Shown: positions 23,766-31,753, counted from the stretch's first letter. The stretch is 35,293 nucleotides of DNA from JBEVNX01 sp040507895 (GCA_040507895.1 JBEVNX010000227.1:1-35293), one strand, 5' to 3'. A program made the numbers and translations. Notes: generated by a model from the sequence alone, not told the origin.

Positions 23766-24275
23766 ATGGAGCGGAAGCCCGCTCGCTTGCTGCGCGCCGC
23801 GAACATCGTCGAGAAGCGCCGGTGGTTTTCCCAGCGGCTGAATCCTAGCTCGCGCTTTCGAGTGTCCTCGCTGGGCGAAGCCGGTGGCCTCGAGCGCGTC
23901 GGCGTGTCGATCGCCTGGCTGCCGCCCGGCAAGGAGTCGTTCGCCTTCCACGCGCACCGCTACGAGGAAGAGGGCTGTACGTTCTCGAAGGCTGCGGCCT
24001 CTCGATCATGGGCGACGAGGAAGCGCTGATCGGCGCGGGCGACTTTATCGCGTTTGCCGCACCCTCGTTGGCCCACGTGCTGCGCAACACCGGAGACCGC
24101 GACCTCGTGTATCTGATGGGCGGCGAGAACCTCCCCGTCGAGGTGATCGATTATCCCCGCCTCGGCAAGGCGTACATGCTGCTCGAGGCGAGCGAGCGGA
24201 CAGCCGCGCACGGCGTTCTACGAGCTGGCTGAGGCGGAGTTCCCCTTCGGTCCGGCCGAGCCGGACGGGTCGTGA
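23766..24275 (+). pseudogene. Cupin-domain protein with two frameshifts
   Basis: ATG 23766 (GGAGGACGG upstream) reads MERKPARLLRAANIVEKRRW to a cupin motif 1 HAHRYEEE near 23970. Homology then moves to a second frame (LYVLEGCGLSIMGDEEALIG, GDFIAFAAPSLAHVLRNTGD with motif 2) and returns to the first frame near 24206 (RTAFYELAEAEFPFGPAEPD) with stop TGA 24273-24275. One added T after GAAGAG would restore EEEWLYVLEG at the first join. One surplus base near 24206 accounts for the second. Repaired, this is an about 165-aa single-domain cupin (small beta-barrel, often metal-binding), function unknown. It follows the oxidoreductase by 71 bp. Both shifts could be assembly errors. Confidence 0.72.
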
Positions 24276-24366
24276 GCGAGAGCGCTCTCGAACCGCTTTC
24301 GGTCCGATGGCGCGTCCGCCGCGCCCGGTGAGCCCTCGGCGTCTAGGGCCTCTTTACAGACGACGC

Positions 24367-24382
24367 TGGCTTGCGGCTTGCT
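24367..24382 (+). promoter_or_regulatory. Candidate sigma-54 (-24/-12) promoter of the enoyl-CoA hydratase gene
   Basis: TGGCTTGCGGCTTGCT keeps the invariant GG and GC doublets at the correct spacing and 10 of 12 defined positions of TGGCACR-N4-TTGCW. Transcription would start near 24393, 15 nt before ATG 24408, just ahead of the AAAGGGGG ribosome site. Confidence 0.55.
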
Positions 24383-24407
24383 TGGAGCTCATCAGAAAGG
24401 GGGAACC

Positions 24408-25190
24408 ATGAAGACGATGACGCTCGACGTGCGCGACCACGTGGCTTGGTTGAAGCTCTCTCGACCGCAGCAGGCAAACACGTTCGACTTCGATTTCGTC
24501 AAGGACATCGACGAAGCCGCGGCCGAATGCGTGAGCAACACGGAGGTCCGCGCGGTGGTGATCACCGGCGAGGGACGATTCTTCTCGGCCGGCGGCGATG
24601 CCAAGATGTTCCTCGCTCTCGGAGACCGCCTCCCGCAGGCAGTGCTGGACATGACGGCGCCGCTCCATGCCGCCGTCGCGCGCTTTGCACAGATGGACGC
24701 GCCGGTCATCGCCGCGGTAAACGGCCCGGCCGCGGGCGGCGGGCTCTGTCTCGTCTCGATGTGTGACCTGGCGATCGCCGCGCGCTCGGCGAAGTTCGTG
24801 CTCGCGTTTCCCGGCATCGGCTTCTCCGTCGACACCGGCGGGACTTACTTCCTGCCGAAGGTTCTCGGCCCCCGGCGCGCCCTCGAGCTCATGCTCACCG
24901 CCAAGACGCTCGATGCCGACGAGGCGCTCGCCTGGGGACTGGTCAACCGGGTGGTGGACGACGGGGCGCTGATTGGCGAGGCGGAAGCGCTGGCGAAGAA
25001 GCTCGCCGCCGGTCCGTCGAAGGCCTTCGGCGCGATCAAGCGGCTGGTACACTCGGGCTTCGCCGAGCCGATGGAGGCCCACATGGATCGCGAAGCTCGC
25101 ACGCTCGCCGAGATCACGCGCACGGCGGACGCGAGCGAAGGGCTTCGCGCCTTCTCCGAGAAGCGGCCGCCGCGCTTCGTCGGCCGCTGA
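24408..25190 (+). CDS. Enoyl-CoA hydratase/isomerase (crotonase family)
   Basis: 260 aa from ATG 24408, with AAAGGGGGAACC as ribosome site; the 30-nt upstream extension lacks one. Crotonase features: HVAWLKLSRPQQANTFDFDF at the N-terminus, oxyanion-hole strands GEGRFFSAGGDAKMF and AAVNGPAAGGGLCLVSMCDL, AKFVLAFPGIGFSVDTGGTY with an acidic residue in the catalytic region, and AKTLDADEALAWGLVNRVVD. It hydrates or isomerises an enoyl-CoA, probably in the chain-degradation pathway of the adjacent locus. A sigma-54 promoter candidate precedes it. Its TGA stop directly abuts the stop of the convergent P450 gene. Confidence 0.9.
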   Translation: MKTMTLDVRDHVAWLKLSRPQQANTFDFDFVKDIDEAAAECVSNTEVRAVVITGEGRFFSAGGDAKMFLALGDRLPQAVLDMTAPLHAAVARFAQMDAPVIAAVNGPAAGGGLCLVSMCDLAIAARSAKFVLAFPGIGFSVDTGGTYFLPKVLGPRRALELMLTAKTLDADEALAWGLVNRVVDDGALIGEAEALAKKLAAGPSKAFGAIKRLVHSGFAEPMEAHMDREARTLAEITRTADASEGLRAFSEKRPPRFVGR

Positions 25191-26414
25191 CTAGCGCAGC
25201 CGCACCGGCATCTCCTTGATGCCGGCCACGAAGTTCGAGCGCATGCGGCGGATCGGACCTGCCGGGTGCGCATGGGGATAGCGGCGCAGGAACTCTCCGA
25301 AGAAGATCCGCAACTGGAGCTCCGCGAGCCGCGCGCCGAGACAGTAGTGCTGGCCGATGCCGAAGCCCAGGTGCCCAGGCTGCTCGCCGCGCGTGACGTC
25401 GAAGCGGAAGGGGTCGGTGAACACGTCTTCGTCACGGTTGGCCGAGGCGTACCACAGGATCACCTTGTCGCCCGCGCGGATCTGCCTGCCGCGGAGCTCC
25501 GTGTCGGCGACCGCCGTGCGGCGCATGTGCAGGATCGGGCTCACGTAGCGAACGATCTCGTTCGCCGCGGTCGCAAGCAGCGAAGGGTCGTCGATGAGCT
25601 TCTGCCGCTCGGCGGGAAACTCGTTTAGCGTGATCAGACCGCCCGAGATCGAGTTCCGCGTGGTCTCGTTGCCGGCGGCCACGAGCAGGATGAAGGTTCC
25701 GAGGTAGCGCTCCTTCGTCATGGTCTCGCCGTCGACCTTCGAGTGCACGAGCATGCTGATGAGGTCGTTGCCCGGACGCGCGGCGCGCTCGTCCCAGAGC
25801 CTCGCAGCGTAGGCGGCCATCGCCTTCATGTCGGCGGCCGTCACCTCGGGGCTCTTGCGCAGCTCGGGATCATCCTCGGCGATCAGCGAGTTCGACCAGT
25901 CGAACAGCTTCAGTCGATCTTCCTGGGGCACGTCGAGCAGCTCGGCGAGCACCTGAATCGGCAGCTCGGCCGCCGCTTCGGTCACGAACTCGCACTCGCG
26001 CTTGCCACCCAGGCGATCGAGGATGGCGACTACGCGGCCGCGCACTCGCTCTTCGATCGCCTGCAGGCGCGGCGTGGTGAACCCCGGCGAGACTAGGCGC
26101 CGGTAGCGGTTGTGCTCCGGCGGGTCCATGCTGATCATCGGCGCGTCGGTCTCCTCGGCTCCGACGCCGGCGACACCGACGACGTTCTCGTCGAACATGC
26201 GGTGGCCGCCGTGCTCGCGCGCGGAGGAGAACAGCCGCGGGTTCTTGGAGATCGCCGTGATGTCGTCGTACTTGGTGATCGACCAGAAGCCGCGGCCGCC
26301 CTTCTCCGGATTCCAGTGCAGGGGGTCTTCGTGCCGCAGCCGCGTGAACAGCTCGTGCGGTGTGCCTTGGAGGTAGAGGTCGGGATCCCTGAAATCGATC
26401 TCGTCGAGATTCAT
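25191..26414 (-). CDS. Cytochrome P450
   Basis: 407 aa from ATG 26414 (ATGA overlap with the upstream gene). All P450 marks are present: I-helix AAGNETTRN (about 247-254) with the acid-alcohol pair E250/T251, K-helix E286-x-x-R289, and haem loop FGIGQHYCLG with ligand C358. There is no membrane anchor, so it is a soluble bacterial class I-type enzyme needing ferredoxin and reductase. The C-terminus RSNFVAGIKEMPVRL is typical of P450 groups hydroxylating steroids, terpenoids and fatty chains, but the subfamily cannot be fixed by eye. It is the last gene of a four-gene leftward operon led by a ferredoxin-reductase fusion. That fusion resembles oxygenase reductases and may or may not serve this P450. 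Confidence 0.93.
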   Translation of the reverse strand: MNLDEIDFRDPDLYLQGTPHELFTRLRHEDPLHWNPEKGGRGFWSITKYDDITAISKNPRLFSSAREHGGHRMFDENVVGVAGVGAEETDAPMISMDPPEHNRYRRLVSPGFTTPRLQAIEERVRGRVVAILDRLGGKRECEFVTEAAAELPIQVLAELLDVPQEDRLKLFDWSNSLIAEDDPELRKSPEVTAADMKAMAAYAARLWDERAARPGNDLISMLVHSKVDGETMTKERYLGTFILLVAAGNETTRNSISGGLITLNEFPAERQKLIDDPSLLATAANEIVRYVSPILHMRRTAVADTELRGRQIRAGDKVILWYASANRDEDVFTDPFRFDVTRGEQPGHLGFGIGQHYCLGARLAELQLRIFFGEFLRRYPHAHPAGPIRRMRSNFVAGIKEMPVRLR

Positions 26415-26836
26415 TTGGCGGGCCTCTTCGGGCTGGTCCAGCGCCGCTCGCGCTCGAGCTGGTCTCGAACGAGCGCCTCGAAGGCTTCGAGCAGCGCGGG
26501 GTCGTTGCGCGCCCGCAGCGGGCCGCGCACCAGGTCGGCGACGCGCTCCTTGCTGCGCACGTTGTCGTCACGGAGCTGGCGATACGAAGGCAGGGCCGTC
26601 GGCTCCGGCGCCGAACGATCCGCGTTCCCGTTCGCGGCGGCCAGGAACGCTTCGAGATCGCGCGCCTCCGCCCATTCGAGAGGATAGGCGTCGTCGACGA
26701 CCGCCTCGAGGTGGGCGAGCACGCGGAGCACCGTCTTCGCCTGCTCGATCGCGAACCGATCGGCGAGGGCCGGCAGCACGATCTCCTCGAGCGTTCGCCG
26801 CGCGCCGCGGAGAAGGTCGCAGGGTTCGGGGGTCAC
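26411..26836 (-). CDS. Small helical protein, possibly DUF6285-like
   Basis: 141 aa from GTG 26836, overlapping the kinase stop (GTGA). It is nearly all predicted helix: CDLLRGARRTLEEIVLPALA, RFAIEQAKTVLRVLAHLEAV, then DPALLEAFEALVRDQLERER, with no Cys cluster, signal or membrane segment. The opening pattern (LLxxARxxLxxxVLPAL...) resembles the small helical proteins annotated DUF6285 that accompany APH-like kinases in acyl-CoA dehydrogenase loci. That likeness is from memory and moderate. Translational coupling to both the kinase and the P450 (ATGA at its stop) implies they work together, perhaps as a kinase partner subunit. Confidence 0.75.
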   Translation of the reverse strand: MTPEPCDLLRGARRTLEEIVLPALADRFAIEQAKTVLRVLAHLEAVVDDAYPLEWAEARDLEAFLAAANGNADRSAPEPTALPSYRQLRDDNVRSKERVADLVRGPLRARNDPALLEAFEALVRDQLERERRWTSPKRPAK

Positions 26837-27954
26837 GGCTTGCGTCCTCCGATGCCGAGGGCGAGAGCCAGCTCGGCGACGTAGCGGTGTGCGAAGGCGT
26901 GAATCAGGCTCATCGAGGCAGCGAGGTGCGTCGCCTTGCCGCGCGCGATGCGAAGCGTGGTCGCGTGCGCGCAGACGGCGAGCTTGTAGTTGTTGAAGAT
27001 CTCATAGAACCGCAGTCGTTCGCGGTCGATCGTCCATCCGACGGCCGCCTCGTATCGTTCGATCATCTCGTCGCGCCCGAGGAGGCCGCAGGCGAGCCTC
27101 GGGCCGCTCGAGTCGCGGACCGCGAACAGGTCGTTCACCACCCAGCCCAGGTCCTCGTGGGGGTCGCCGAGGTGGGCGAGCTCCCAGTCGAGGACGGCGG
27201 TGATCCGCCCCGAATCGTCGTAGAGGAAGTTCCCGGAGCGGTAGTCGCCGTGCACCAGCACGATCGGGTCCGCCGGCGGCAGGTGGTCGCGCAGCCACTC
27301 CGCCGCGAACACCACCACGGGATGGTCCTCGACACGATCCTCCCGGTAGACGCGCTCCCACCAGGCGAGGCTCCACGCCGCCGCCTCGGTGGTTGCGGCG
27401 CGCGGCACGTCGAAGGCCGACAGCTCCCGCGTCCGCCAGTCGATGCCGTGGAGGCCGACCAGCGCGCTCACAAACTCGCGCGCCAGCGGTTCGCGAAGCG
27501 CGGGCTCGTAGGCGATCCCGACGCCGCTCGGCCGCCCGCCGAGCTCCGGCTGCGGCCGTCCGCCGACCCTCGCCATGACGAGCGAGGGCCGACCGAGACG
27601 GTCTCCGTCCGGGTCCACCGCCACGGCACGAGGCGCGGGGAGCGCGCCCTCGACGGCCTGAAGGATCTGGAACTCGCGCAGCCGGTGCGTCTCGACGATC
27701 GACTCGCCTGGGTCGAGGCGAAGCAGCAGGCTCTGCGATCCGTCCGGCAGGGCGAGATCGAAGAAGAAGTTCTCCTTCGAAGCGCCGCCGGGTGCGCGCT
27801 CGAGACGATCGACTCGGGCTCGCGGGCCATAGATCTCGCCCATCCATCGCTCGAGCGCGGGTGCGACCTCCTCCGTCGTCGCGACGCGGTAGGGGAGGGC
27901 GCGCCGCGCGGCCCGGGCGCGCAGGCACTCGTCGATCGTACGCTCGACCGTCAC
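26833..27954 (-). CDS. APH-family phosphotransferase (ACAD10/FadE36-like kinase)
   Basis: 373 aa from GTG 27954, 1 nt after the reductase stop, with GGGGATGAG as ribosome site. The aminoglycoside-phosphotransferase/choline-kinase fold shows GGASKENFFFDLAL (nucleotide loop), LLLRLDPGE (ATP-binding strand), catalytic loop VLVHGDYRSGNFLYD (Brenner motif with Asp and Asn) and metal-binding DWELAHLGDP. Relatives sit beside acyl-CoA dehydrogenases, P450s and CoA enzymes and are thought to phosphorylate hydroxyacyl-CoA or alcohol intermediates rather than antibiotics. Here it would act on a hydroxylated intermediate made by the oxygenases, an inference from context. Not a resistance gene on this evidence. 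Confidence 0.88.
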   Translation of the reverse strand: MTVERTIDECLRARAARRALPYRVATTEEVAPALERWMGEIYGPRARVDRLERAPGGASKENFFFDLALPDGSQSLLLRLDPGESIVETHRLREFQILQAVEGALPAPRAVAVDPDGDRLGRPSLVMARVGGRPQPELGGRPSGVGIAYEPALREPLAREFVSALVGLHGIDWRTRELSAFDVPRAATTEAAAWSLAWWERVYREDRVEDHPVVVFAAEWLRDHLPPADPIVLVHGDYRSGNFLYDDSGRITAVLDWELAHLGDPHEDLGWVVNDLFAVRDSSGPRLACGLLGRDEMIERYEAAVGWTIDRERLRFYEIFNNYKLAVCAHATTLRIARGKATHLAASMSLIHAFAHRYVAELALALGIGGRKP

Positions 27955-27955
27955 C

Positions 27956-29044
27956 TCATCCCCGCTGCTGCATGTGGCTGCGGTCGAAGAACTTGTCGGC
28001 ATGCACGTGCTCGGGCGCCACGCCCGCGGCGCGGACGATCTTCTCGGCGGAATCGATCATCGGCGGCGGGCCGCACATGTAGACGTGATGCTCGCGGATC
28101 CCCTCCCCGAGCTCCGCCCCCATGTGCTCGCTCACGAACCCGCGCGCGCCCGCCCAATCCGATTCGTCGGGCTCACCCGAGAGCACCGGGATGAACTCGA
28201 ACTTGCCTCGCCACGAGCGCCGCATTCGCTCGACGTCGTCGAGGCAGTAGAGGTCTTCTCGGCGGCGCGCTCCGAAGTAGTAGACGACGTCGCGCTCGAC
28301 GCCGTCGGCGAGCGCCTGTTCGAGCACCGCCTTCACCGGCGCCATGCCGCTGCCGCCGGCGATCGCCAGGATCGGCGCGGCCGCAGGCCGGAGCCAGAAG
28401 TCGCCATAGGGGCCGTGGCCTTCGAGACGCTGGCCGACGCGGGCTTCGGAGTGCAGCCAGGTGGTGAACTTGCCCCCGGGAACCAGGCGGACGTGGAAGC
28501 GCACCACGCTCACCGGCGCCGTTCCGGGCGCGCCGGCGAAGGAGTAGCTCCGCGTCTCGCGGATCTCGTCGGTGATGACGCCCGGGACGTAGATCTCGCA
28601 GTACTGCCCCGCGCGGTAGACGACGGGCTCGTCCACCGTCACCTCGAGCTCGAGGATGTCGTGGGTGAGCGGCGTCAGCTGGGAGATCGTGCCGCTGCGC
28701 TCGACGACCGGGATGCGGTCGTGCTCCGGCGGCGGGTTCGGGACTTCGAGCTCGATGTCGGAGCGGGGGAGGCTTTGGCAGGCGAGGATGAAGTTCGCCG
28801 ACAGCTCTTCGCCCGACAGCGCGTAGGCTTTGTCCGAGAGCTCGTAGACCTTGCCGGAAACGAGCCGGCACTTGCACGTGCCGCAGGTGCCGACACGGCA
28901 GCTGTGCGGGAACGCCACACCCTTGCTGAGCGCCCACTCGAGGATCGTCGTTTCCCGCGGCACCTCGAGCTCGGCGCCGAGCGACGGAACCGACACCTTG
29001 TGCGTGGCTTGACCGCCCCGGAACAGGCGCTTGAACACGCTCAT
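27956..29044 (-). CDS. [2Fe-2S] ferredoxin / FAD-NAD(P)H reductase fusion for an oxygenase
   Basis: 362 aa from ATG 29044. The N-terminal plant-type ferredoxin domain (about 15-100) has C49-x4-C54-x2-C57-x31-C89. An FNR-like FAD domain follows (RETRSYSFAGAP, the RxYS flavin motif, near 185), then GGKFTTWLH and an NAD(P)-binding domain with GGSGMAPVKAVLEQ and the terminal MCGPPPMIDSAEK. The layout matches reductases of soluble and membrane di-iron hydroxylases (XylA/MmoC type). It passes electrons from NAD(P)H through FAD to the 2Fe-2S centre and then to a hydroxylase. The likely partner is the divergent AlkB/XylM-like enzyme, just as XylA serves XylM; the P450 in its own operon is a second candidate. 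First gene of the leftward operon, under a sigma-54 promoter candidate. Confidence 0.92.
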   Translation of the reverse strand: MSVFKRLFRGGQATHKVSVPSLGAELEVPRETTILEWALSKGVAFPHSCRVGTCGTCKCRLVSGKVYELSDKAYALSGEELSANFILACQSLPRSDIELEVPNPPPEHDRIPVVERSGTISQLTPLTHDILELEVTVDEPVVYRAGQYCEIYVPGVITDEIRETRSYSFAGAPGTAPVSVVRFHVRLVPGGKFTTWLHSEARVGQRLEGHGPYGDFWLRPAAAPILAIAGGSGMAPVKAVLEQALADGVERDVVYYFGARRREDLYCLDDVERMRRSWRGKFEFIPVLSGEPDESDWAGARGFVSEHMGAELGEGIREHHVYMCGPPPMIDSAEKIVRAAGVAPEHVHADKFFDRSHMQQRG

Positions 29045-29094
29045 CGACTTCCCGTGATGTCAGCTTCGATGGGGGTCATATCAAGATCGGCTCA

Positions 29095-29110
29095 AGCAAG
29101 CCCCGGTCCA
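29095..29110 (-). promoter_or_regulatory. Candidate sigma-54 promoter of the reductase-kinase-P450 operon
   Basis: On the minus strand TGGACCGGGGCTTGCT keeps GG and GC at -24/-12 spacing and 10 of 12 defined consensus positions. The start point would be near 29084, 40 nt before ATG 29044. Confidence 0.55.
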
Positions 29111-29186
29111 ACCGGGATCGCGCGGGGCTTCCCCCGTATTCGCTGCGCGTGGCGCGGGCGCCCGACGCCGACGCCGCCCGCGCGAA

Positions 29187-29204
29187 TCTAGGATCGAGGC
29201 TAGA
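29187..29204. promoter_or_regulatory. CTAG-containing dyad between divergent promoters, possible activator site
   Basis: TCTAG-N8-CTAGA is an inverted repeat within the 367-bp divergent gap, about 77 bp upstream of the leftward -24 element and about 140 bp upstream of the rightward one. That is the usual range for sigma-54 activator binding. Arms are only 5 bp. Confidence 0.3.
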
Positions 29205-29344
29205 GCCCGGCCGTCGCAACATACGCGAAGCGAAAGCGCATCGGCCCGCGGGCACGTCAAGCGGGTCGAGTCGGCAGCGATTCGTTGACCGCGCTGGTGA
29301 AGCAAACTGGGCCGCTTTCCGTCCGCCGCCCGGACCATCGAGAC

Positions 29345-29360
29345 TGGCACGGCTCTTGGT
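29345..29360 (+). promoter_or_regulatory. Candidate sigma-54 promoter of the AlkB-like hydroxylase operon
   Basis: TGGCACGGCTCTTGGT matches TGGCACR-N4-TTGCW at 11 of 12 defined positions. The exception is the -12 C, here G, which weakens it because that base is usually invariant. The start point would be near 29371, about 40 nt before ATG 29412. Confidence 0.55.
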
Positions 29361-29411
29361 AGGTTCCCGTTGCACGACGCCTGGCAACCGGCATCAAGAG
29401 GGGATTCGATC

Positions 29412-30530
29412 ATGGACGTTCTTCGATACTACTTCGGGGCTCTCGCACAACTCGTCGGCATCGGCGGCATCCTAGCCGGAGGCGGCTGGGCCTGGCTCGG
29501 CGTCGCCGAGCTGCCGCTGTTCGCGACCGTCGATGCGCTGCTCGGTGACGACCTCCGCACGCGCAACGTGCGGGTGAGGGATGCCGTCATGGACGTTCCG
29601 GTGGTCCTCTCCTCGATCCTCGGTCCGCTGACGCTGGTCGCGCTTGCCTGGAAGGTCGGGCAGGGAGGAATCTCGACGGTCGCGCTGACCGGCATGATCC
29701 TCAGCGGCGCGTGGCTCGCGCTGGTGCCGGTCGTGCCGGCGCTCCACGAGCTCTACCACAAGCGCAGCCCTTGGAAGTACGTGCTCGGCACCTACCTCCA
29801 GTTCCCCTATATGGACTGCACCCGCAGCGTCGCGCACATGATGAGCCATCACCTCTACGTCGGCACGCCGAGGGACGCGGACACGGCGCAGCGGGGCGAG
29901 AGCATGTATTCGTTTATCCTCCGTACCATCCCGGGCAACTACCGCGAGCTCTACGCAACCGAGAAGGCGACGGCCGCCAAGCGGGGCGTCTCCATATGGT
30001 CCTGGCAGGGGAAGCTCGCCAAGGCGGCGCTCGCGTACCTGGGGTTTCTCGGGGTGCTCCTCGGGGTCGGCGGCGTCGGCGGCATGGCGGCCGGCTTCGC
30101 GTCGTCGTTCATCGCTCGCCTCTGGGTCGAGGCCTTCAACTATCTCCAGCACTGCGGGCTCATCCGTGTCGAGACCGAGCCGATCGCGCCGCGCCACGTG
30201 TGGAACCATCTCGCGCCGATCTCCCGGCTCGCGGCGTTCGAGATCACCAACCATTGCGAGCACCATCTCGACGCCTACGTGCCCTACTACAAGATGCGCC
30301 CCGACCTCGACGGCCCGCGCATGCCGAGCGCGTTCCTGTGCTTCCTGGTGGCGCTCGTGCCGCCGCTGTGGAACCGGCTGATCCTCTGGCCGCGGCTGCG
30401 CAACTGGGATCTCTATCTCGCCTCGCCGGCGGAGCGCGAGCTCGCGCGAGAGGCGAACCGCAAGGCGGGCTGGCCGGACTGGCTCTCCGAGTCGAGAACG
30501 TCGGGCGCGCTCGCCCCGGCCGCCCCGTAA
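29412..30530 (+). CDS. AlkB/XylM-like membrane di-iron hydroxylase
   Basis: 372 aa from ATG 29412 (AAGAGGGG 8 nt upstream). Hydrophobic segments lie near 8-30, 62-80, 86-110, 204-236 and 312-325. The eight-histidine di-iron signature of the fatty-acid desaturase/alkane hydroxylase superfamily is visible: H112-E-L-Y-H116, H142-M-M-S-H146-H147, the N243-Y-L-Q-H247 box (NYxxHxG in AlkB), and N280-H281-C-E-H284-H285. The NYLQHCGL and HELYHKR boxes favour the AlkB/XylM hydroxylase branch over desaturases. It inserts oxygen at a terminal or activated methyl of a hydrophobic substrate in the inner membrane, with electrons from a ferredoxin/reductase, here probably the divergent fusion protein. Substrate unknown. 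Confidence 0.9.
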   Translation: MDVLRYYFGALAQLVGIGGILAGGGWAWLGVAELPLFATVDALLGDDLRTRNVRVRDAVMDVPVVLSSILGPLTLVALAWKVGQGGISTVALTGMILSGAWLALVPVVPALHELYHKRSPWKYVLGTYLQFPYMDCTRSVAHMMSHHLYVGTPRDADTAQRGESMYSFILRTIPGNYRELYATEKATAAKRGVSIWSWQGKLAKAALAYLGFLGVLLGVGGVGGMAAGFASSFIARLWVEAFNYLQHCGLIRVETEPIAPRHVWNHLAPISRLAAFEITNHCEHHLDAYVPYYKMRPDLDGPRMPSAFLCFLVALVPPLWNRLILWPRLRNWDLYLASPAERELAREANRKAGWPDWLSESRTSGALAPAAP

Positions 30531-30547
30531 GGAGAGAGGGCCGACAA

Positions 30548-31753
30548 ATGAGAACCGCCGCCGCCGGAATCTCGGACGTGATGCCCGCCGCGCAGCCGAA
30601 GCCTCATCCCCTCGAGGGTCTGCGGGTCGTCGATCTCTCCCGCTTCATCGCCGGACCGTTCGCCGGCCGCCTGCTCGCGGACCTCGGCGCGGACGTCGTC
30701 AAGGTGGAGCCTCCCGCGGGAGACGTGACACGCCTGTTCGGTGTCGTCCGCAACGGGCTGTCGGGTCTCTACGTCCAGCAAAACGCCGGCAAGCGCAACG
30801 TGTGCGTCAATCTCAAGGCCGAGGGCGGCGCGGAGCTGGTGAGGGCGCTCGCCCGCGAGGCCGACGTCATGATCGAAAACTTCCGCCCCGGCGTGCTCGA
30901 CCGCGCCGGTCTCGGCTGGGAGCAACTCTCGGCGGTCAATCCGCGGCTCATCCTCCTCTCCATCACGGGCTTCGGCCAGAGCGGTCCCGAAGCGCAGCGG
31001 CAAGCTTACGCGCCGATCATCCACGCGGAGTCCGGGTGGATCGGCCGGCGCGGCGAGATGCTCGGCGAGGAGCCCCGCGATTCGGTGGTGAGCTTCGCGG
31101 ATTCGATCACCGCGCTCCACGGGCTCGTCGGGCTCCTGGCGGCCGTGCACCTTCGCAACCGCACGGGCCGCGGCCAGCACCTCGACGTGGCGATGCTCGA
31201 CTCCTGGCTCGCCACCGACGACTACGTCCACTACCTCCTCGACGGCGCTCGCCAGCCGGTCTATCAGGGGGGCGAGGTGTTCGAAGCGCCGGGTGGACCG
31301 CTGATGCTGAACCGCACGCTGCCGCACGTCTGGAAGCTCTTGAAGGCGGCGTACGCCCTCCAATCCGACGAGCCGGCGGGCGCGGATCAGCCGACCAAGG
31401 CGCGTTGCCGGCGCGAAGCCGTGGTGCGCTGGATGGGATCGTTCTCCGACCGCGACGCCTTGAAACAGGCCCTCGAGAAGGCGGACCTCGCGTGGGGAGA
31501 GGTGCGCACGTCGGCGAACTTGCTCGACTCGCCGACGGTCGCGGCGCGCGGAATCGCCGCCTCCGTCGAGGACGGGGAAGGGGGCACGCGCCTCGTCGTG
31601 CAGTCGCCGTACCGGTTCTCCGATGCCGCTTCGGGCGTGCGCGCCCGAGCGCCGCGCATGGGCGAGCACAACGCCGAGGTGCTCCAGCAGTGGCTCGGGT
31701 TCTCCGACGAAGAGATCCGCCGGCTGTCCGCGACCGGAGCGATCGCGGGATGA
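30548..31753 (+). CDS. Family III CoA-transferase (CaiB/BaiF)
   Basis: 401 aa from ATG 30548, 17 bp after the hydroxylase, with AAGGAGAGAGG upstream. The start PLEGLRVVDLSRFIAGPFAG, LLADLGADVVKVEPPAGDVT and READVMIENFRPGVLDRAGL are the standard CaiB/BaiF blocks. D185 in SFADSITALHG is the expected catalytic aspartate that forms the acyl-anhydride/thioester intermediate. The small domain (about 230-330) contains PGGPLMLNRTLPHVWKLLKA. It transfers CoA between carboxylic acids, here most likely activating the acid produced from the hydroxylated substrate. Its last bases overlap the thiolase-like gene (ATGA). Confidence 0.92.
   Translation: MRTAAAGISDVMPAAQPKPHPLEGLRVVDLSRFIAGPFAGRLLADLGADVVKVEPPAGDVTRLFGVVRNGLSGLYVQQNAGKRNVCVNLKAEGGAELVRALAREADVMIENFRPGVLDRAGLGWEQLSAVNPRLILLSITGFGQSGPEAQRQAYAPIIHAESGWIGRRGEMLGEEPRDSVVSFADSITALHGLVGLLAAVHLRNRTGRGQHLDVAMLDSWLATDDYVHYLLDGARQPVYQGGEVFEAPGGPLMLNRTLPHVWKLLKAAYALQSDEPAGADQPTKARCRREAVVRWMGSFSDRDALKQALEKADLAWGEVRTSANLLDSPTVAARGIAASVEDGEGGTRLVVQSPYRFSDAASGVRARAPRMGEHNAEVLQQWLGFSDEEIRRLSATGAIAG

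Noticed and set aside
26833..27954. Aminoglycoside resistance kinase
   Set aside because: APH fold only. Context (P450, CoA enzymes) and ACAD10-like sequence point to metabolism.
28173..28937. 254-codon frame overlapping the ferredoxin reductase gene
   Set aside because: A different frame on the same strand with Arg/Pro-rich sequence. The reductase frame has all cofactor motifs.
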